Source: GWE2-42-39 sp942493345
GTDB taxonomy: Bacteria; Bacteroidota; Bacteroidia; Bacteroidales; Prolixibacteraceae
Reading direction: 5' to 3'
Length of the DNA stretch: 64,000 nucleotides
NCBI GenBank assembly: GCA_942493345.1
Contig: OW818695.1
Coordinates: 1,364,001 to 1,428,000 of the forward strand
The first letter of the stretch is position 1; every line of letters begins with the position of its first letter. This document shows, piece after piece, positions 21,212 through 30,434 of the stretch. A program made the position numbers and the translations under genes. A model generated the notes under the pieces. It made no database searches. It saw only the letters and a list, made by a program, of their open reading frames with translations, and was not told where the DNA came from.

Positions 21212-21359
21212 TAAAACGATTCAGATATGCCCACAATTTTATCGCTCCACAACAATTTAAACTGACCTCGAAAATACAGGTTTAGAAACGGAATTCAAAT
21301 TGGGACCAGAGATTAACCCCAAAACTTCGGGGTTGTGGCCGGATTCTGTGTGGTTGCAA

Positions 21360-22124
21360 TCAACTATGCAGCAAACGGTTCAGTAATTCATCTTTAAATT
21401 TTGGGGAAACCCGCAATTGCGATTTGTCCGACATTTCAACAATTCCTCCGTCCGTTTTCAGAAATTTGGTCACATCTTTCAGGTTCACCAGGTGCGAACG
21501 ATGGATGCGGTAAAAGCCATGGGGAACAAGCAGGTTGTCAAATTCAAGAAGCGTACGGCTGACCAAAACAGACTTTCCTTCACGGAAAAAAATTCGAGAA
21601 TAATTTCGTTCTCCCTCACAACGAACAATATTTTTCACTTTCACAATCGAAAACCCGTTCATTTCAGGAAGAGCAATGGTTGCTTCCATTTCCGGATCTT
21701 TGCGGGTAAGATTATTTTTCAATACTTCGACCCTTTGTTTTTCATGAAGAACCGGAATTTCATTAATTCTCTTTATTGTCGATCTTACATTTTCAAGCAA
21801 CACCGGTTTCACAATATAATCGAATGCCGAATACTTGAAAGCGGTAATTGCATAGTCGCTGTATGAGGTAGTGAAAACTAATTTAAAATCAACATTATCC
21901 AGTTGTTCAATCAGCCCAAATCCAGTTCCATCGGGCATTTCAATATCCAGAAACACCAAATCGGGTTCCACTTTTTCAATTAACTCAATTCCCGATTTAA
22001 CGGAGTCAGCCTCCCCAACTATTTCAATTTCGTTGAAATTTTGTTCCAGGATACGCTTCAACACCCTCCTGGCCAGTATGTCATCGTCGATAATTACAGT
22101 TTGATACATACTCATTTTGTTCAT
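21360..22124 (-). CDS. LytTR-family response regulator
   Basis: A 254-residue protein from the ATG at 22124; later ATGs at 22115 and 22109 are also possible, and the upstream GTG at 22154 is less likely. The receiver domain spans about 6-125, with the acidic pocket at residues 13-15 (IIDDD) and the phospho-acceptor Asp at 60 (VFLDIEMPDG), Thr in FTTS and Lys in YIVKP. A LytTR DNA-binding domain covers about 150-253 (IVRCEGERNYSRIFF, GFYRIHRSHLVNL). It probably acts as a transcription regulator phosphorylated by a LytS/His-kinase-type sensor. No kinase gene is adjacent, so it is an orphan here. It is divergent from tsaB across about 214 bp. Confidence 0.93.
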   Translation of the reverse strand: MNKMSMYQTVIIDDDILARRVLKRILEQNFNEIEIVGEADSVKSGIELIEKVEPDLVFLDIEMPDGTGFGLIEQLDNVDFKLVFTTSYSDYAITAFKYSAFDYIVKPVLLENVRSTIKRINEIPVLHEKQRVEVLKNNLTRKDPEMEATIALPEMNGFSIVKVKNIVRCEGERNYSRIFFREGKSVLVSRTLLEFDNLLVPHGFYRIHRSHLVNLKDVTKFLKTDGGIVEMSDKSQLRVSPKFKDELLNRLLHS

Positions 22125-22338
22125 TTTGTGCTTATAAAAATAAAGAAAATACACTTACATCCATCCATCATTTTATTTTAAATACAAACAAACTAACATC
22201 TCTTCCAATATTCGGCGATGCTTTTTCCAAAGATTTGTTAATATCTCTATTTTTGTGAAGAATAAAGGCTGAACAAAAGTCGCTGCAGAAATTGGGGTTT
22301 GACTTTTAAAACAGCTTTGCAGTAAGAAATGTAGAAAA

Positions 22339-23052
22339 ATGACAAAAATATTAATCCTTGAGAGTTCGACAGAAGTGTGCAGCGTGGCCCTTTCTGATAA
22401 TGGCAAATTAACAGGCATAAAGGAAGATAAAAGCGGACAAAACCACGCCCGGCTACTAACTGTTTTCGTTGAACAATTATTAACGGAGAATAAAATTCCG
22501 GCATCCGCGATCGATGCAGTAGCAGTGAGTATGGGACCAGGGTCGTATACCGGTTTGCGCATCGGCATTTCGGCGGCCAAAGGGTTCTGTTATGCCAATA
22601 AAATTCCTTTAATTGCAATCAGTACACTGAAGGCAATGACACAGAAAGCAATTCGTAATTTTACAGATGATGATCTTTCGTCAGAAAAAAAACGGTTGTA
22701 TTGCCCCATGATAGACGCCCGCCGCATGGAAGTTTACACCTGTTTGCTGGACGGGAACGGAACAGAACTTGAACCTGTTTCTGCAAAAGTAATTACCGAA
22801 GACTCGTTTCAGAATGAACTTCAACAAAACAAAATTGTTTTCTTCGGAAACGGGGCCATGAAATGCAAAACAAAAATTAATCATCCAAATGCTTTGTTCC
22901 TGGATAATTTATCCGCTTCGGCTGCATGGATGTGTGATTTGGCTCACGAAGCATATACTAAAAAACACTTTGAGGACGTTGCTTATTTTGAGCCTTTCTA
23001 TTTAAAAGATTTCGTGGCAACGATCCCTAAAAACAATGTTCTCGGAAAATGA
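22339..23052 (+). CDS. tsaB: tRNA threonylcarbamoyladenosine biosynthesis protein TsaB
   Basis: A 237-residue protein of the TsaB family, the inactive paralogue of TsaD that scaffolds the complex making t6A37 on ANN-decoding tRNAs. The N-terminal ASKHA fold begins ILILESSTEVCSVAL, followed by the family motifs SGQNHARLL and VAVSMGPGSYTGLRIG near residues 64-78, then AKGFCYA. Length matches the family. Its stop overlaps the next start (ATGA at 23049-23052), indicating translational coupling with the DUF3108 gene. Cytoplasmic and expected to be essential or near-essential. Confidence 0.95.
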   Translation: MTKILILESSTEVCSVALSDNGKLTGIKEDKSGQNHARLLTVFVEQLLTENKIPASAIDAVAVSMGPGSYTGLRIGISAAKGFCYANKIPLIAISTLKAMTQKAIRNFTDDDLSSEKKRLYCPMIDARRMEVYTCLLDGNGTELEPVSAKVITEDSFQNELQQNKIVFFGNGAMKCKTKINHPNALFLDNLSASAAWMCDLAHEAYTKKHFEDVAYFEPFYLKDFVATIPKNNVLGK

Positions 23053-23780
23053 AAAAATACCTTTTCCTGATACTAATTACCAGCTTTTTTTCGGCCCAAT
23101 CACAACCCCGGGAAAAAATGAAATACCTGCTTCGGTACGGAATTATACATGGCGGCGAAGTGGTACTGGAATCGAGAGATACGGTTTTTCAGTCGAAAAA
23201 ATCAATTCACCATTATATGCGCGCCCAAACCACCGGAATTGCTAATAAATTATACAAAGTAGACGATATCTATGAGAGCATTGTCGATACAAAAACCCGG
23301 CTGCCACTGAAATCGGTACGGAATATAAAAGAGCGCAAATACCGCTATTACAACGAAATTATTTTCAACAACGAAACCGACTCGATCATCAGCAAACGTT
23401 CCGGAAAAATGGTTGCGCCAAATAACATGGTGGATATTCTCGGCCTGTATTTTTACATGCGGAAACCCGGCTTCCTCGAAAAATTGAAACGGATCGGAAC
23501 TATTGATATGCCGGTTAGTCACGATGAAGATTTTTTTATGATGCGGGTCAATTACCTGGGCATGGAAACCGTTTCAACCGTACTGGGCAAAAAAGAGTGC
23601 ATGGTTGTTGCCCCGATTGTAAAAAAGGGGAAAATACTTGACCGCGACGACGGACTAAAATTCTACATCACCAACGACCACCAGCGAGTACCCGTTTATA
23701 TGGAGTTTGAAATGAAAATTGGTGCCGTAAAATGTGAACTCATCGATTATCAGATAAAAGGGAAATCGCAAAAGAGATAA
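23049..23780 (+). CDS. DUF3108-type secreted protein
   Basis: A 243-residue protein with an N-terminal signal peptide (MKKYLFLILITSFFSAQSQ). The body resembles DUF3108 proteins: LRYGIIHGGEVVLESRD, then a KVDDIYESIVDTKTRLP segment, then MVDILGLYFYMR and LKFYITNDHQRVPVYME. Members of this family are periplasmic beta-structured proteins of unknown function, often beside housekeeping genes. It overlaps the end of tsaB by 4 bases and is probably cotranscribed with it. Confidence 0.8.
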   Translation: MKKYLFLILITSFFSAQSQPREKMKYLLRYGIIHGGEVVLESRDTVFQSKKSIHHYMRAQTTGIANKLYKVDDIYESIVDTKTRLPLKSVRNIKERKYRYYNEIIFNNETDSIISKRSGKMVAPNNMVDILGLYFYMRKPGFLEKLKRIGTIDMPVSHDEDFFMMRVNYLGMETVSTVLGKKECMVVAPIVKKGKILDRDDGLKFYITNDHQRVPVYMEFEMKIGAVKCELIDYQIKGKSQKR

Positions 23781-23815
23781 ACAATTTACGATTAGCGATT
23801 AGCGATTTATGAAGT

Positions 23816-23941
23816 AGTGTCATGTCAGCATTGTTTTGTCATGCTGAACGCAGTGAAGCATCTGTTGAAAATAGCTCTGATCATGAGATTCTTCGCTTCA
23901 CTCAGAATGACAAACCGTCTTTTGCTGATTGACATGACAGT
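23816..23941. repeat. MITE-like element, copy 1 (126 bp)
   Basis: The ends agtgtcatgtca and tgacatgacagt are inverted relative to each other. Inside, the segment around gtcatgctgaacgcagtgaa is mirrored by cttcgcttcactcagaatga, so the whole element can fold into a long imperfect hairpin. No coding capacity. A second copy lies at 36145-36275. Confidence 0.75.
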
Positions 23942-24105
23942 AGTGATTATAGCTTTATGAAGTATTTGCTCGCTATCTGATTTTTAAATCTGTAAATGTT
24001 ATCGTTTTTACCGGGAAAAATTAAATATGCCCTTCCCAATTTCATGTTTTGGAACGATAAAAATCAAAAACATTTATCGAAGTATCTGATTCTGCAATAT
24101 TTATT

Positions 24106-24113
24106 TATTTTTG
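24106..24113 (+). promoter_or_regulatory. Bacteroidota -7 promoter box for efp
   Basis: TATTTTTG fits the TAnnTTTG consensus 34 bases before the efp ATG. No strong -33 TTTG was found. Confidence 0.55.
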
Positions 24114-24147
24114 CAGCGAAATTCAAAATCAATATTAAAACAAAATA

Positions 24148-24717
24148 ATGGCAACTACTGCAGATTTTAAAAACGGAATGACCATCGAATTTAACGGTCA
24201 ATTCGTTACCATTGTACAATTTCAACACGTTAAACCGGGTAAAGGTCCGGCTTTTGTACGCACCAAACTTAAAAATGTAAAAACCGGGAAAGTGATTGAA
24301 AATACATTCAATTCAGGCGTACGGGTTGATGTTGTCCGCATCGAACGCCGCCCATACCAATATTTGTACAAAGACGAAATGGGTTTTAATTGTATGAACA
24401 CCGAAACATTTGAACAAATTTCAATTATGGATGGGATGATAGAAAATGCTGACCTTATGAAAGAAGGACAAATCATTGAAATTAACTTCCACGCCGAAAC
24501 AGAAACTCCGCTTACCGCCGAACTTCCTCCTTTTGTTGAATTGGAAGTTACTTCCACCATTGACGGTGAAAAAGGCAATACGGCAAGCTCAACTGCATTG
24601 AAACCAGCTACACTGGAAACCGGCGCCGAAATCATGGTTCCGATGTTTATCAATGCTGGTGAAATTTTGAAAGTCGATACCCGCGACCGTTCATACAGCG
24701 AACGTCTGAAAAAGTAA
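24148..24717 (+). CDS. efp: Translation elongation factor P
   Basis: A 189-residue protein with full-length EF-P architecture. The N-terminal KOW-like domain (residues 3-63) carries the tip lysine at position 32 in HVKPGKGPAF. The central OB domain includes YLYKDEMGFNCMNTETFEQ, and the C-terminal domain ends with the EF-P signature EIMVPMFINAGEILKVDTR. EF-P relieves ribosome stalling at polyproline stretches. Stand-alone gene with a promoter box upstream and a hairpin terminator downstream. Confidence 0.97.
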   Translation: MATTADFKNGMTIEFNGQFVTIVQFQHVKPGKGPAFVRTKLKNVKTGKVIENTFNSGVRVDVVRIERRPYQYLYKDEMGFNCMNTETFEQISIMDGMIENADLMKEGQIIEINFHAETETPLTAELPPFVELEVTSTIDGEKGNTASSTALKPATLETGAEIMVPMFINAGEILKVDTRDRSYSERLKK

Positions 24718-24739
24718 TTTCAAACCAAGAATATTGCAG

Positions 24740-24769
24740 AAGCCTCCGGAAACGGGGGCTTTTTTATTT
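24740..24769 (+). terminator. Rho-independent terminator after efp
   Basis: agcctcc and gggggct form a 7-bp stem (one G-U pair) around a 6-base loop, followed by a T-rich tract, 23 bases after the efp stop. Confidence 0.8.
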
Positions 24770-24855
24770 CAAGGGTGATGCGATTTTAATCGCATAATTA
24801 GGCTGGAAATTAAAGATTTCCACATCCGTGCACATCACACCTGGGTTCTTTGCTC

Positions 24856-26304
24856 TCAGGAAGATTTCTCTGCAAGTTGCTTTCGGGTGTAAATATCAAG
24901 CATTACAATCATGGCTATGAAACCCCAGAAAGGAATAGACGCTTTGTCGGTATCCAGGAAGTTGTTCAGGAAACCATGCAAAAAATAGGTGCTTAACCCG
25001 ATAGATGAAGATAGGATGATGAGTTTAATTTCAGCTTTGTCGGTACGCATGTAAACATGTACCGCCACATAAAAAGCCACAATCAGCAACGTCAGGAAAC
25101 TCAACAGCCCGAAAATCCCTGATTCGGCCATTGGCCCCAGATATTCGCTGTGAGCATTGCCCCGGTTGGCCGAATTGGTGCTGATGATGGTACGCAAACG
25201 GGTCAGTTGAAAAGGTGCGTAATTAAACATGTATGTTCCAGACCCCCATCCCAAAACCGGTTTTTCTTTAAACATCTGAATTGCACAGTTCCATCGGTTT
25301 ATCCGCTCCACGTTTGATGCATCCGATGAAATGTTGGTCATCGACGATAAGTGGGTTGCCAGGTTGGCCGACGATTCCTGGTCGTTACGCTCGAGAAACA
25401 TCAATATTTGCGACTGAAACAAAAACGTAAAAGTAACCAGCGAAACGATCGTGAAAAACAAAGGCCGAAACCTGATCTTTAATTTAAAAATCGACAAGAT
25501 GCCAAGCGCCACGACCAAACTAAGCCAGGCCGCACGACTGTACGACAGAATGAGCGCAGCCACGAAAAAAGCCAGACCGGTAAAAGCCAGCAAACGGTAA
25601 TGGCTTTTTATTTGCTTCGAGAATGAAAGTCCGGTCAGAAAAGGAATAAAGAACGCCAGCATCGCCCCGTACGAAGTATGATCCTTGTAAAACGGGTTCA
25701 TCACAAAATGGGCTGCCTGATTATTGTTAAAACCATAACTGAAATGTCGCGACCACGCGTAAAGAATTACCACAATGAAAGCACCGGCATACAAACCAAC
25801 AAACCGGTAAATATTTTTGAAATCGCGGAAAAGATATATTCCGAGGAAATAAAAAGCGGCAACAAACCAAATTTTCGACAACCAGAATTTAAGCGATACA
25901 ACCGGCATGGTACTGGTAAAACTGGTCACGAGCATCCAGCCCAAATAGAAATAAATGGCCAGCGAGACCGGATGTTTTGAAATATCGCGTTCTACACCGC
26001 CGGTTTCAATCAGTTTAAAAAGAAATAAAATCATCACACCGAACAGCATGGGTTCAGTAGGCAAAAACATATCGAAAGGAAGGTTTGGGAACAATTCGCT
26101 AAGGGGCAATGACAAGGGTGTGCAAAATGTAATTACCAGCAGCAACGAGTCGAGTTTGTAAAAAGCCAGCAAAACAACTACCAGAACAAGTGGCAAAGCC
26201 GCCGCTAGCAATGTTTCCCGTTTGATTAGAAAAAAAATATTCAGGAATATAAATAAAACGGAAACGCCATAAAACAGGACTATTTTTTGTCGATTGCTCA
26301 GCAA
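24856..26304 (-). CDS. O-antigen ligase / polymerase family membrane protein
   Basis: A 482-residue protein with about ten to twelve hydrophobic segments. It shows the Wzy_C/WaaL signature: an LSYSRAAWLSL membrane segment, a large periplasmic loop with NRWNCAIQMFKEKPVLGWG, then GNAHSEYLGPMAESGIFGL before the last membrane helices. Such proteins polymerise or ligate surface polysaccharide at the outer face of the inner membrane. The start is a TTG at 26304; no early in-frame ATG exists. It follows the chain-length gene with a 4-base gap, so the two are probably translationally linked. Ligase versus polymerase cannot be decided here. Confidence 0.88.
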   Translation of the reverse strand: MLSNRQKIVLFYGVSVLFIFLNIFFLIKRETLLAAALPLVLVVVLLAFYKLDSLLLVITFCTPLSLPLSELFPNLPFDMFLPTEPMLFGVMILFLFKLIETGGVERDISKHPVSLAIYFYLGWMLVTSFTSTMPVVSLKFWLSKIWFVAAFYFLGIYLFRDFKNIYRFVGLYAGAFIVVILYAWSRHFSYGFNNNQAAHFVMNPFYKDHTSYGAMLAFFIPFLTGLSFSKQIKSHYRLLAFTGLAFFVAALILSYSRAAWLSLVVALGILSIFKLKIRFRPLFFTIVSLVTFTFLFQSQILMFLERNDQESSANLATHLSSMTNISSDASNVERINRWNCAIQMFKEKPVLGWGSGTYMFNYAPFQLTRLRTIISTNSANRGNAHSEYLGPMAESGIFGLLSFLTLLIVAFYVAVHVYMRTDKAEIKLIILSSSIGLSTYFLHGFLNNFLDTDKASIPFWGFIAMIVMLDIYTRKQLAEKSS

Positions 26305-26308
26305 AATA

Positions 26309-27262
26309 TCAGGATTTTGTGAGTTCTAGTTTTTCCAGTACAAACACGGCAACCAAAGCTAAAAATTCGGAGGCAACCAGGCTCAAAAAAACAATGAGCC
26401 AGCGCACGGGGTACGATTTTTTATCAGCCGGAAATGGTTCCTCGACCACCGCCGAAAAAGTAGCTTTCTGTGTGGAATAGCTTAGTGCCTTATCATATCG
26501 TTTGCGTAGAGTATCGCGCATAACCAGCAATCCCTGCATTTCTTTTTCCATCATGAAGAATTCTCCGCCCTTTTCGCTAAGGTTAGTCATCACTTTTTTA
26601 ATTTCATCAACCGATGCTTTTGGAGCGCCATCGGCCAATGCCGTCATATATCCCATGGATGTCTGTTCGCTTTGAATCTCGTAACTCAACAAGCCATAAT
26701 TTTTTCGAAGAACCTCCATTTTCTGGTTCAGAGAATCAACTTCTGTAACCTTTTGTTCGTAATCACGCTTGTAGGTTTCGGCAAGTTCTTCGTAGCGTTT
26801 GGCCCTCACCGAATAAACTTTCTGGTTATAAAAAGAAATGATCGAGTCGACCATATCACTGGCGACCTGCGGATCGACATCCAAAACTTTTATCTCGACC
26901 GATTCATATTCTGTTTTCTTGCAGTCCACATATTCTTCGTACTTTTTCAGGATTTTGGTGCGATAATAGGGATCATCGGGTGCTACATCGTAGCGTTCGG
27001 CCAGATTGAACGTTTCCACCATTCTTCGTTTGATGTCGTATGAATTCAGGATTTCAAGCATCTGCTCGCTTTCCGATTCTTCCGAATACGTTTCAATGTT
27101 GGTTGGGTACAAACGCCCTTCCGATTTGAATTTTGGTTGGATGAAAAACGGAGACGAAAAAATTGCCGCCAAAAGAATTGCTGCGGCACCCACAGTCGCC
27201 AAATGAATTCTCCACTTCCAGATTACTTTCAGCACAAAGCTGTTATCGAAAATTTCTTTCAT
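26309..27262 (-). CDS. Wzz-type polysaccharide chain-length determinant protein
   Basis: A 317-residue protein from the ATG at 27262; an upstream GTG at 27289 is less likely. It has one membrane segment near the N-terminus (HLATVGAAAILLAAIFSS), a long periplasmic region rich in charged coiled-coil sequence (YEELAETYKRDYEQKVTEVD), and a second membrane helix at the C-terminus (LIVFLSLVASEFLALVAVF) after a PADKKSYPVRW motif. This is the Wzz/PCP layout without a BY-kinase domain. It lies between tyrS (gap about 72 bp) and the ligase-like gene and probably sets chain length of the polymer that protein handles. Confidence 0.88.
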   Translation of the reverse strand: MKEIFDNSFVLKVIWKWRIHLATVGAAAILLAAIFSSPFFIQPKFKSEGRLYPTNIETYSEESESEQMLEILNSYDIKRRMVETFNLAERYDVAPDDPYYRTKILKKYEEYVDCKKTEYESVEIKVLDVDPQVASDMVDSIISFYNQKVYSVRAKRYEELAETYKRDYEQKVTEVDSLNQKMEVLRKNYGLLSYEIQSEQTSMGYMTALADGAPKASVDEIKKVMTNLSEKGGEFFMMEKEMQGLLVMRDTLRKRYDKALSYSTQKATFSAVVEEPFPADKKSYPVRWLIVFLSLVASEFLALVAVFVLEKLELTKS

Positions 27263-27334
27263 ACGGATTTGGTTTGTAAATCGTACCACAGTAACGCAAC
27301 AATCTGTTTTTTAGTATTCCTGAGAAGAGCAATC

Positions 27335-28630
27335 TTATTCAGCAACAATCAGAAAATAATTTTTCTTTCCTTTCTGCGGAAGAATGTATTTCCCGCCAAT
27401 CAGGAAACCGGCATCAATGGTCAAGGCTTCATCGCTGATTTTATCTTTGTTGATGCTCAGTCCGTTGCCTTTTATTGTGCGCCGCAACTCGCCTTTCGAC
27501 GGGAAAATGTCGGTTTTCTCGGCCAACAAATCCAGCACGTTGATTCCAGCTTCCAGTTCGGCTTTCGAAATGGTGTACTGCGGAACTCCTTCAAATACCG
27601 CAAGAAATGTGTTCTCGTCGAGCTTGCGCAACTGTTCGGCAGTTCCCTGTCCGAATAAAATCTGCGAAGCCTCAACGGCCATTTCGTAATCGGCTTCCGA
27701 ATGAATCAGGCACGTAACTTCTTTGGCCAGTGTTTTCTGCAGAAGCCTTTCGTGTGGGGCTTCGCGGTGCGCCTCAATGAGTTTTACAATTTCTTCCCTC
27801 GGAAGAAGAGTGAATATTTTGATGTATCGTTCGGCATCTTCATCGGATGTGTTCAGCCAGAACTGGTAAAATTTGTAGGGCGATGTGCGGCTTGGATCGA
27901 GCCACACGTTCCCCGATTCGGTTTTGCCAAATTTGCCCCCGTCGGCTTTGGTAATCAGCTGGATCGTAAGGGCAAACGCTTCGCCCCCCGATTTGCGGCG
28001 GATCAGCTCGGTGCCGGTGGTAATATTGCCCCACTGGTCGGAACCACCCATTTGCAATTTGCATCCCAGATGATCGTACAGCCACAGAAAATCGTAGCCT
28101 TGCACCAACTGGTAGGTAAATTCGGTAAACGACATGCCCGTTTTCGATTCGGCGCTCAGACGCTTCTTTACGGAGTCTTTCGACATCATGTAATTCACGG
28201 TGATGTGCTTGCCAATATCGCGGATGAAATCGAGGAAACTGAAATTTTTCATCCAGTCGTAGTTATTTACCATCACGGCGTCGTTTGCAGCGCCGGTATC
28301 AAATTCCAGAAATTTTCCAAGTTGTTTGCGGATACCTTCCTGGTTTTTCCGGAGGGTTTCTTCATCCAGCAGGTTCCGTTCCTGCGATTTGCCCGAAGGG
28401 TCGCCAATCATGCCGGTTGCACCGCCCACCAGGGCAACGGGTTTGTGACCGGCCATCTGAAACCGTTTCAGCAAAAGGATCGGGGCCAGGCTTCCAATAT
28501 GCAGTGAATCAGCCGTCGGATCGAACCCGATATATGCGGTGGTCATTTCTTTTTTCAGTTGTTCTTCGGTACCGGGCATCATATCGTGCAACATGCCCCT
28601 CCATTGTAAATCTTCTACAAAATTTATCAT
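27335..28630 (-). CDS. tyrS: Tyrosyl-tRNA synthetase
   Basis: A 431-residue class Ic aminoacyl-tRNA synthetase. The HIGH motif is HIGS at 44-47 (DSLHIGSL), the second signature is KFGKT at 233-237, and the tyrosine pocket segment YQLVQGYDFLWLY is present. A C-terminal S4-like RNA-binding domain ends the protein (KGELRRTIKGNGLSINKDKI). It charges tRNA-Tyr in the cytoplasm. A TATCTTTG promoter box lies just upstream. The polysaccharide genes follow on the same strand and may be cotranscribed. Confidence 0.97.
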   Translation of the reverse strand: MINFVEDLQWRGMLHDMMPGTEEQLKKEMTTAYIGFDPTADSLHIGSLAPILLLKRFQMAGHKPVALVGGATGMIGDPSGKSQERNLLDEETLRKNQEGIRKQLGKFLEFDTGAANDAVMVNNYDWMKNFSFLDFIRDIGKHITVNYMMSKDSVKKRLSAESKTGMSFTEFTYQLVQGYDFLWLYDHLGCKLQMGGSDQWGNITTGTELIRRKSGGEAFALTIQLITKADGGKFGKTESGNVWLDPSRTSPYKFYQFWLNTSDEDAERYIKIFTLLPREEIVKLIEAHREAPHERLLQKTLAKEVTCLIHSEADYEMAVEASQILFGQGTAEQLRKLDENTFLAVFEGVPQYTISKAELEAGINVLDLLAEKTDIFPSKGELRRTIKGNGLSINKDKISDEALTIDAGFLIGGKYILPQKGKKNYFLIVAE

Positions 28631-28660
28631 GTCTTTTTAATCGTTCATTTTTTGTGCCCG

Positions 28661-28689
28661 CAAAGATATAAAATAGAAAGGTTTACAAA
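28661..28689 (-). promoter_or_regulatory. Promoter for tyrS (-33 TTTG, -7 TATCTTTG)
   Basis: Read on the minus strand, TTTG (28689-28686) is followed after 17 bases by TATCTTTG (28668-28661), a match to the Bacteroidota TAnnTTTG box, 31 bases before the tyrS ATG. The spacing is slightly shorter than usual. Confidence 0.6.
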
Positions 28690-29501
28690 TACGATTCGCC
28701 GACAAATTGAACCGCTTACGAATTATTTGCCCGGAAACCGACCGGGTTTCGGGGCGGGCAGGTTTTCCTGTTTTTCAATCTGTTTACCGAGGTAGCTGAA
28801 AACCAGTCCGATGTTTTTGCGGTGGTTTCGAAGTTTCTTTTTGATTTCTCCTGTCTCCGGGTTCAAACTTGGTCGGCGGTAGACCCGGATCATACCGTTG
28901 CATGAAGCAGGACACGGATGGGGGAAATGGATTGTTGCCAAAGTCCGATTTTAGTTACCGACATCACCCTGGAACGTTTGCAGAAAAGAGGTTAGATGCT
29001 CATTTATTACGAAAAGATTGCCCCACATCGTAATAAACCGCTGTATATGTGCCCGAAAGAGGTTGTCCAAAAACTCTGTGTCTATCAGTGTTTTTACTCC
29101 GTGTAACTCTGTGGTAAAAAATAAACAATTAAACCACAGAGTTTCTCAGAGTTACCCACAGAGAAGTTTCACAGAGAAAAGTTATCGTAATATTTACTTT
29201 TTGGACAGCCTTTTGAAAGGGAGGAGCGAAGCTCGCGTACTTCTGCCTGCAGGTAAGAAAGAGCCTGTTCCTGTCGACGTTTGCTGGCGGGGCCGTCTGC
29301 TTGATTGGGTTTTCGTGCGTTTTCTTTCGGTTTCCCGGTAAAATAGTAATGCGGCATAGCAGCTACAAAAAATTGAATAAAAAAATATACAGGTATAGAA
29401 ACGAAACACAAAAGGCTCAAAATCGCAGAATTAGAATTCTCGCAAACTATTAACAATGAATTTCGTGAACGTGATAAGATAGAAGACAGTTGCATCCAGG
29501 G
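28690..29501. other. 0.8-kb intergenic region without a supported gene
   Basis: Short open frames (for example 28723-28941 and 29169-29495, minus) show no recognisable domain. The region contains an inverted repeat at 29105-29143 inside a longer low-complexity stretch repeating variants of actctgtggt and accacagag. Confidence 0.5.
29105..29143. repeat. Inverted repeat (aactctgtggt / accacagagtt)
   Basis: An 11-bp perfect inverted repeat around a 17-base AT-rich loop. It is embedded in related partial copies from about 29085 to 29185, suggesting a dispersed intergenic repeat. Confidence 0.55.
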
Positions 29502-29879
29502 TTACATCAACGTCCATAAATTCATAAAGGTAATTACAGCCGCACCAACCATTAGTGCGATAAGCATTATCTTCTTTAGGATAATTACTTTACTTTTAAT
29601 GCGTATTTTCTCGTAGGGTGTTAATGTCAAATAGAAAAACACTATTGATATAAATCCCAATAAAATACTAACACCGATGATACCATGAATATTTATTAGT
29701 TGGTATAAGTTTTCATCCCCATATCTCTTAAGAAATACATCCCGTAAGGCCATGTATTCCCTATTCCTGCCAGTTGTCCCATCCATGATAGCATTCCATA
29801 GATAAGATCTTAAGCGGAAATCATACGATATAAGAGCTAGGCACAACACTCCAAAAAGAAAAAATAGTTTTATTTTCAT
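29502..29879 (-). CDS. Small membrane protein of unknown function
   Basis: A 125-residue product starting at an ATG. It has an N-terminal hydrophobic segment (KLFLFGVLCLALI-like, residues 3-18) and two further membrane segments near 65-85 (GIIGVSILLGFISIVFFYL) and 103-123 (IMLIALMVGAAVITFMNLW), with a charged loop between the first two. I do not recognise the family. It sits alone between intergenic repeats and the XRE regulator, same strand as the latter. Confidence 0.5.
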   Translation of the reverse strand: MKIKLFFLFGVLCLALISYDFRLRSYLWNAIMDGTTGRNREYMALRDVFLKRYGDENLYQLINIHGIIGVSILLGFISIVFFYLTLTPYEKIRIKSKVIILKKIMLIALMVGAAVITFMNLWTLM

Positions 29880-30036
29880 CCGTAAATAATTTGTTTTTTA
29901 GTTGTCGTATGCCTGCCTGTTCGAATTCAAACAATCCGGCCATGACAGATTATCCCGTCGCAGACGAGGGGTTGCAAACTCCTTCGTTACCGCTTCGCTC
30001 AAACGAAGGGTAGGTAGAAGTAGGTGGGGTGCACCG

Positions 30037-30378
30037 TTATGATTTCGGTGCCACCAGGTCTTTCAGGGTCCGTTTCAGGATGGCAACCTCCATTTCAAGC
30101 TCCTGGATGCGTTTTTGTTGCTGTACAACCGGCGAATTGTCCGCATCCGGGGGATTGCTGTATGGGAGCTTCACCGCAATCTCCTTAAAAAAGTTGTATT
30201 GCAGTAATTCGCACCACTCCAAAAGTTTTTGCACTTGGATGGTGGGGCGTTGTAAACTGCCAAACACCGTCGAATGGCTTGTATTCATGCTTCGGGCTAC
30301 ATCGGCAACACATAAATTCTTTTTCTTCATTTCACGCTTCAACATCGCGATCACGCGAATAGGTTCCGGTTTGTCCAT
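30037..30378 (-). CDS. Small XRE-type helix-turn-helix regulator with coiled-coil tail
   Basis: A 113-residue protein from the ATG at 30378; a TTG at 30429 is less likely. Residues about 8-60 form an HTH (IAMLKREMKKKNLCVADVAR, SMNTSHSTVFGSL), and a C-terminal coiled coil (QQQKRIQELEMEVAILKRTL) probably mediates dimer formation. A palindrome lies 57 bases upstream and a 42-bp tandem array beyond it, both candidates for its own binding sites. No toxin or partner gene is apparent on either side. Target genes are unknown. Confidence 0.8.
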   Translation of the reverse strand: MDKPEPIRVIAMLKREMKKKNLCVADVARSMNTSHSTVFGSLQRPTIQVQKLLEWCELLQYNFFKEIAVKLPYSNPPDADNSPVVQQQKRIQELEMEVAILKRTLKDLVAPKS

Positions 30379-30434
30379 GGCAATCGTATTTAAAGGGTTT
30401 TGTGTGTAAGATAATAAAACCAGTTGCAAAATAC

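Larger units (their letters stand above)
20124..21359. other. 1.2-kb intergenic region without convincing genes
   Basis: Short open frames exist here but have no recognisable domains and overlap repeat sequence. The region holds three direct copies of a short motif (20619-20673), a palindrome (20767-20786), an imperfect inverted-repeat element (21055-21211) and a weak hairpin after the response regulator gene (AACCCC/GGGGTT, 21315-21334). It should contain the promoter of the giant surface-protein cluster, but no clear TAnnTTTG box was found. Confidence 0.6.

Noticed and set aside
20120..21236. Several short frames in the 1.2-kb gap
   Set aside because: No domains, overlap with repeats and palindromes, and weak starts.
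28723..28941. 72-codon minus-strand frame with a Lys/Arg-rich product
   Set aside because: No family resemblance and no promoter box; could be a gene remnant, but support is too weak.
29169..29495. 108-codon minus-strand frame
   Set aside because: It runs through the accacagag repeat region and shows no recognisable domain.
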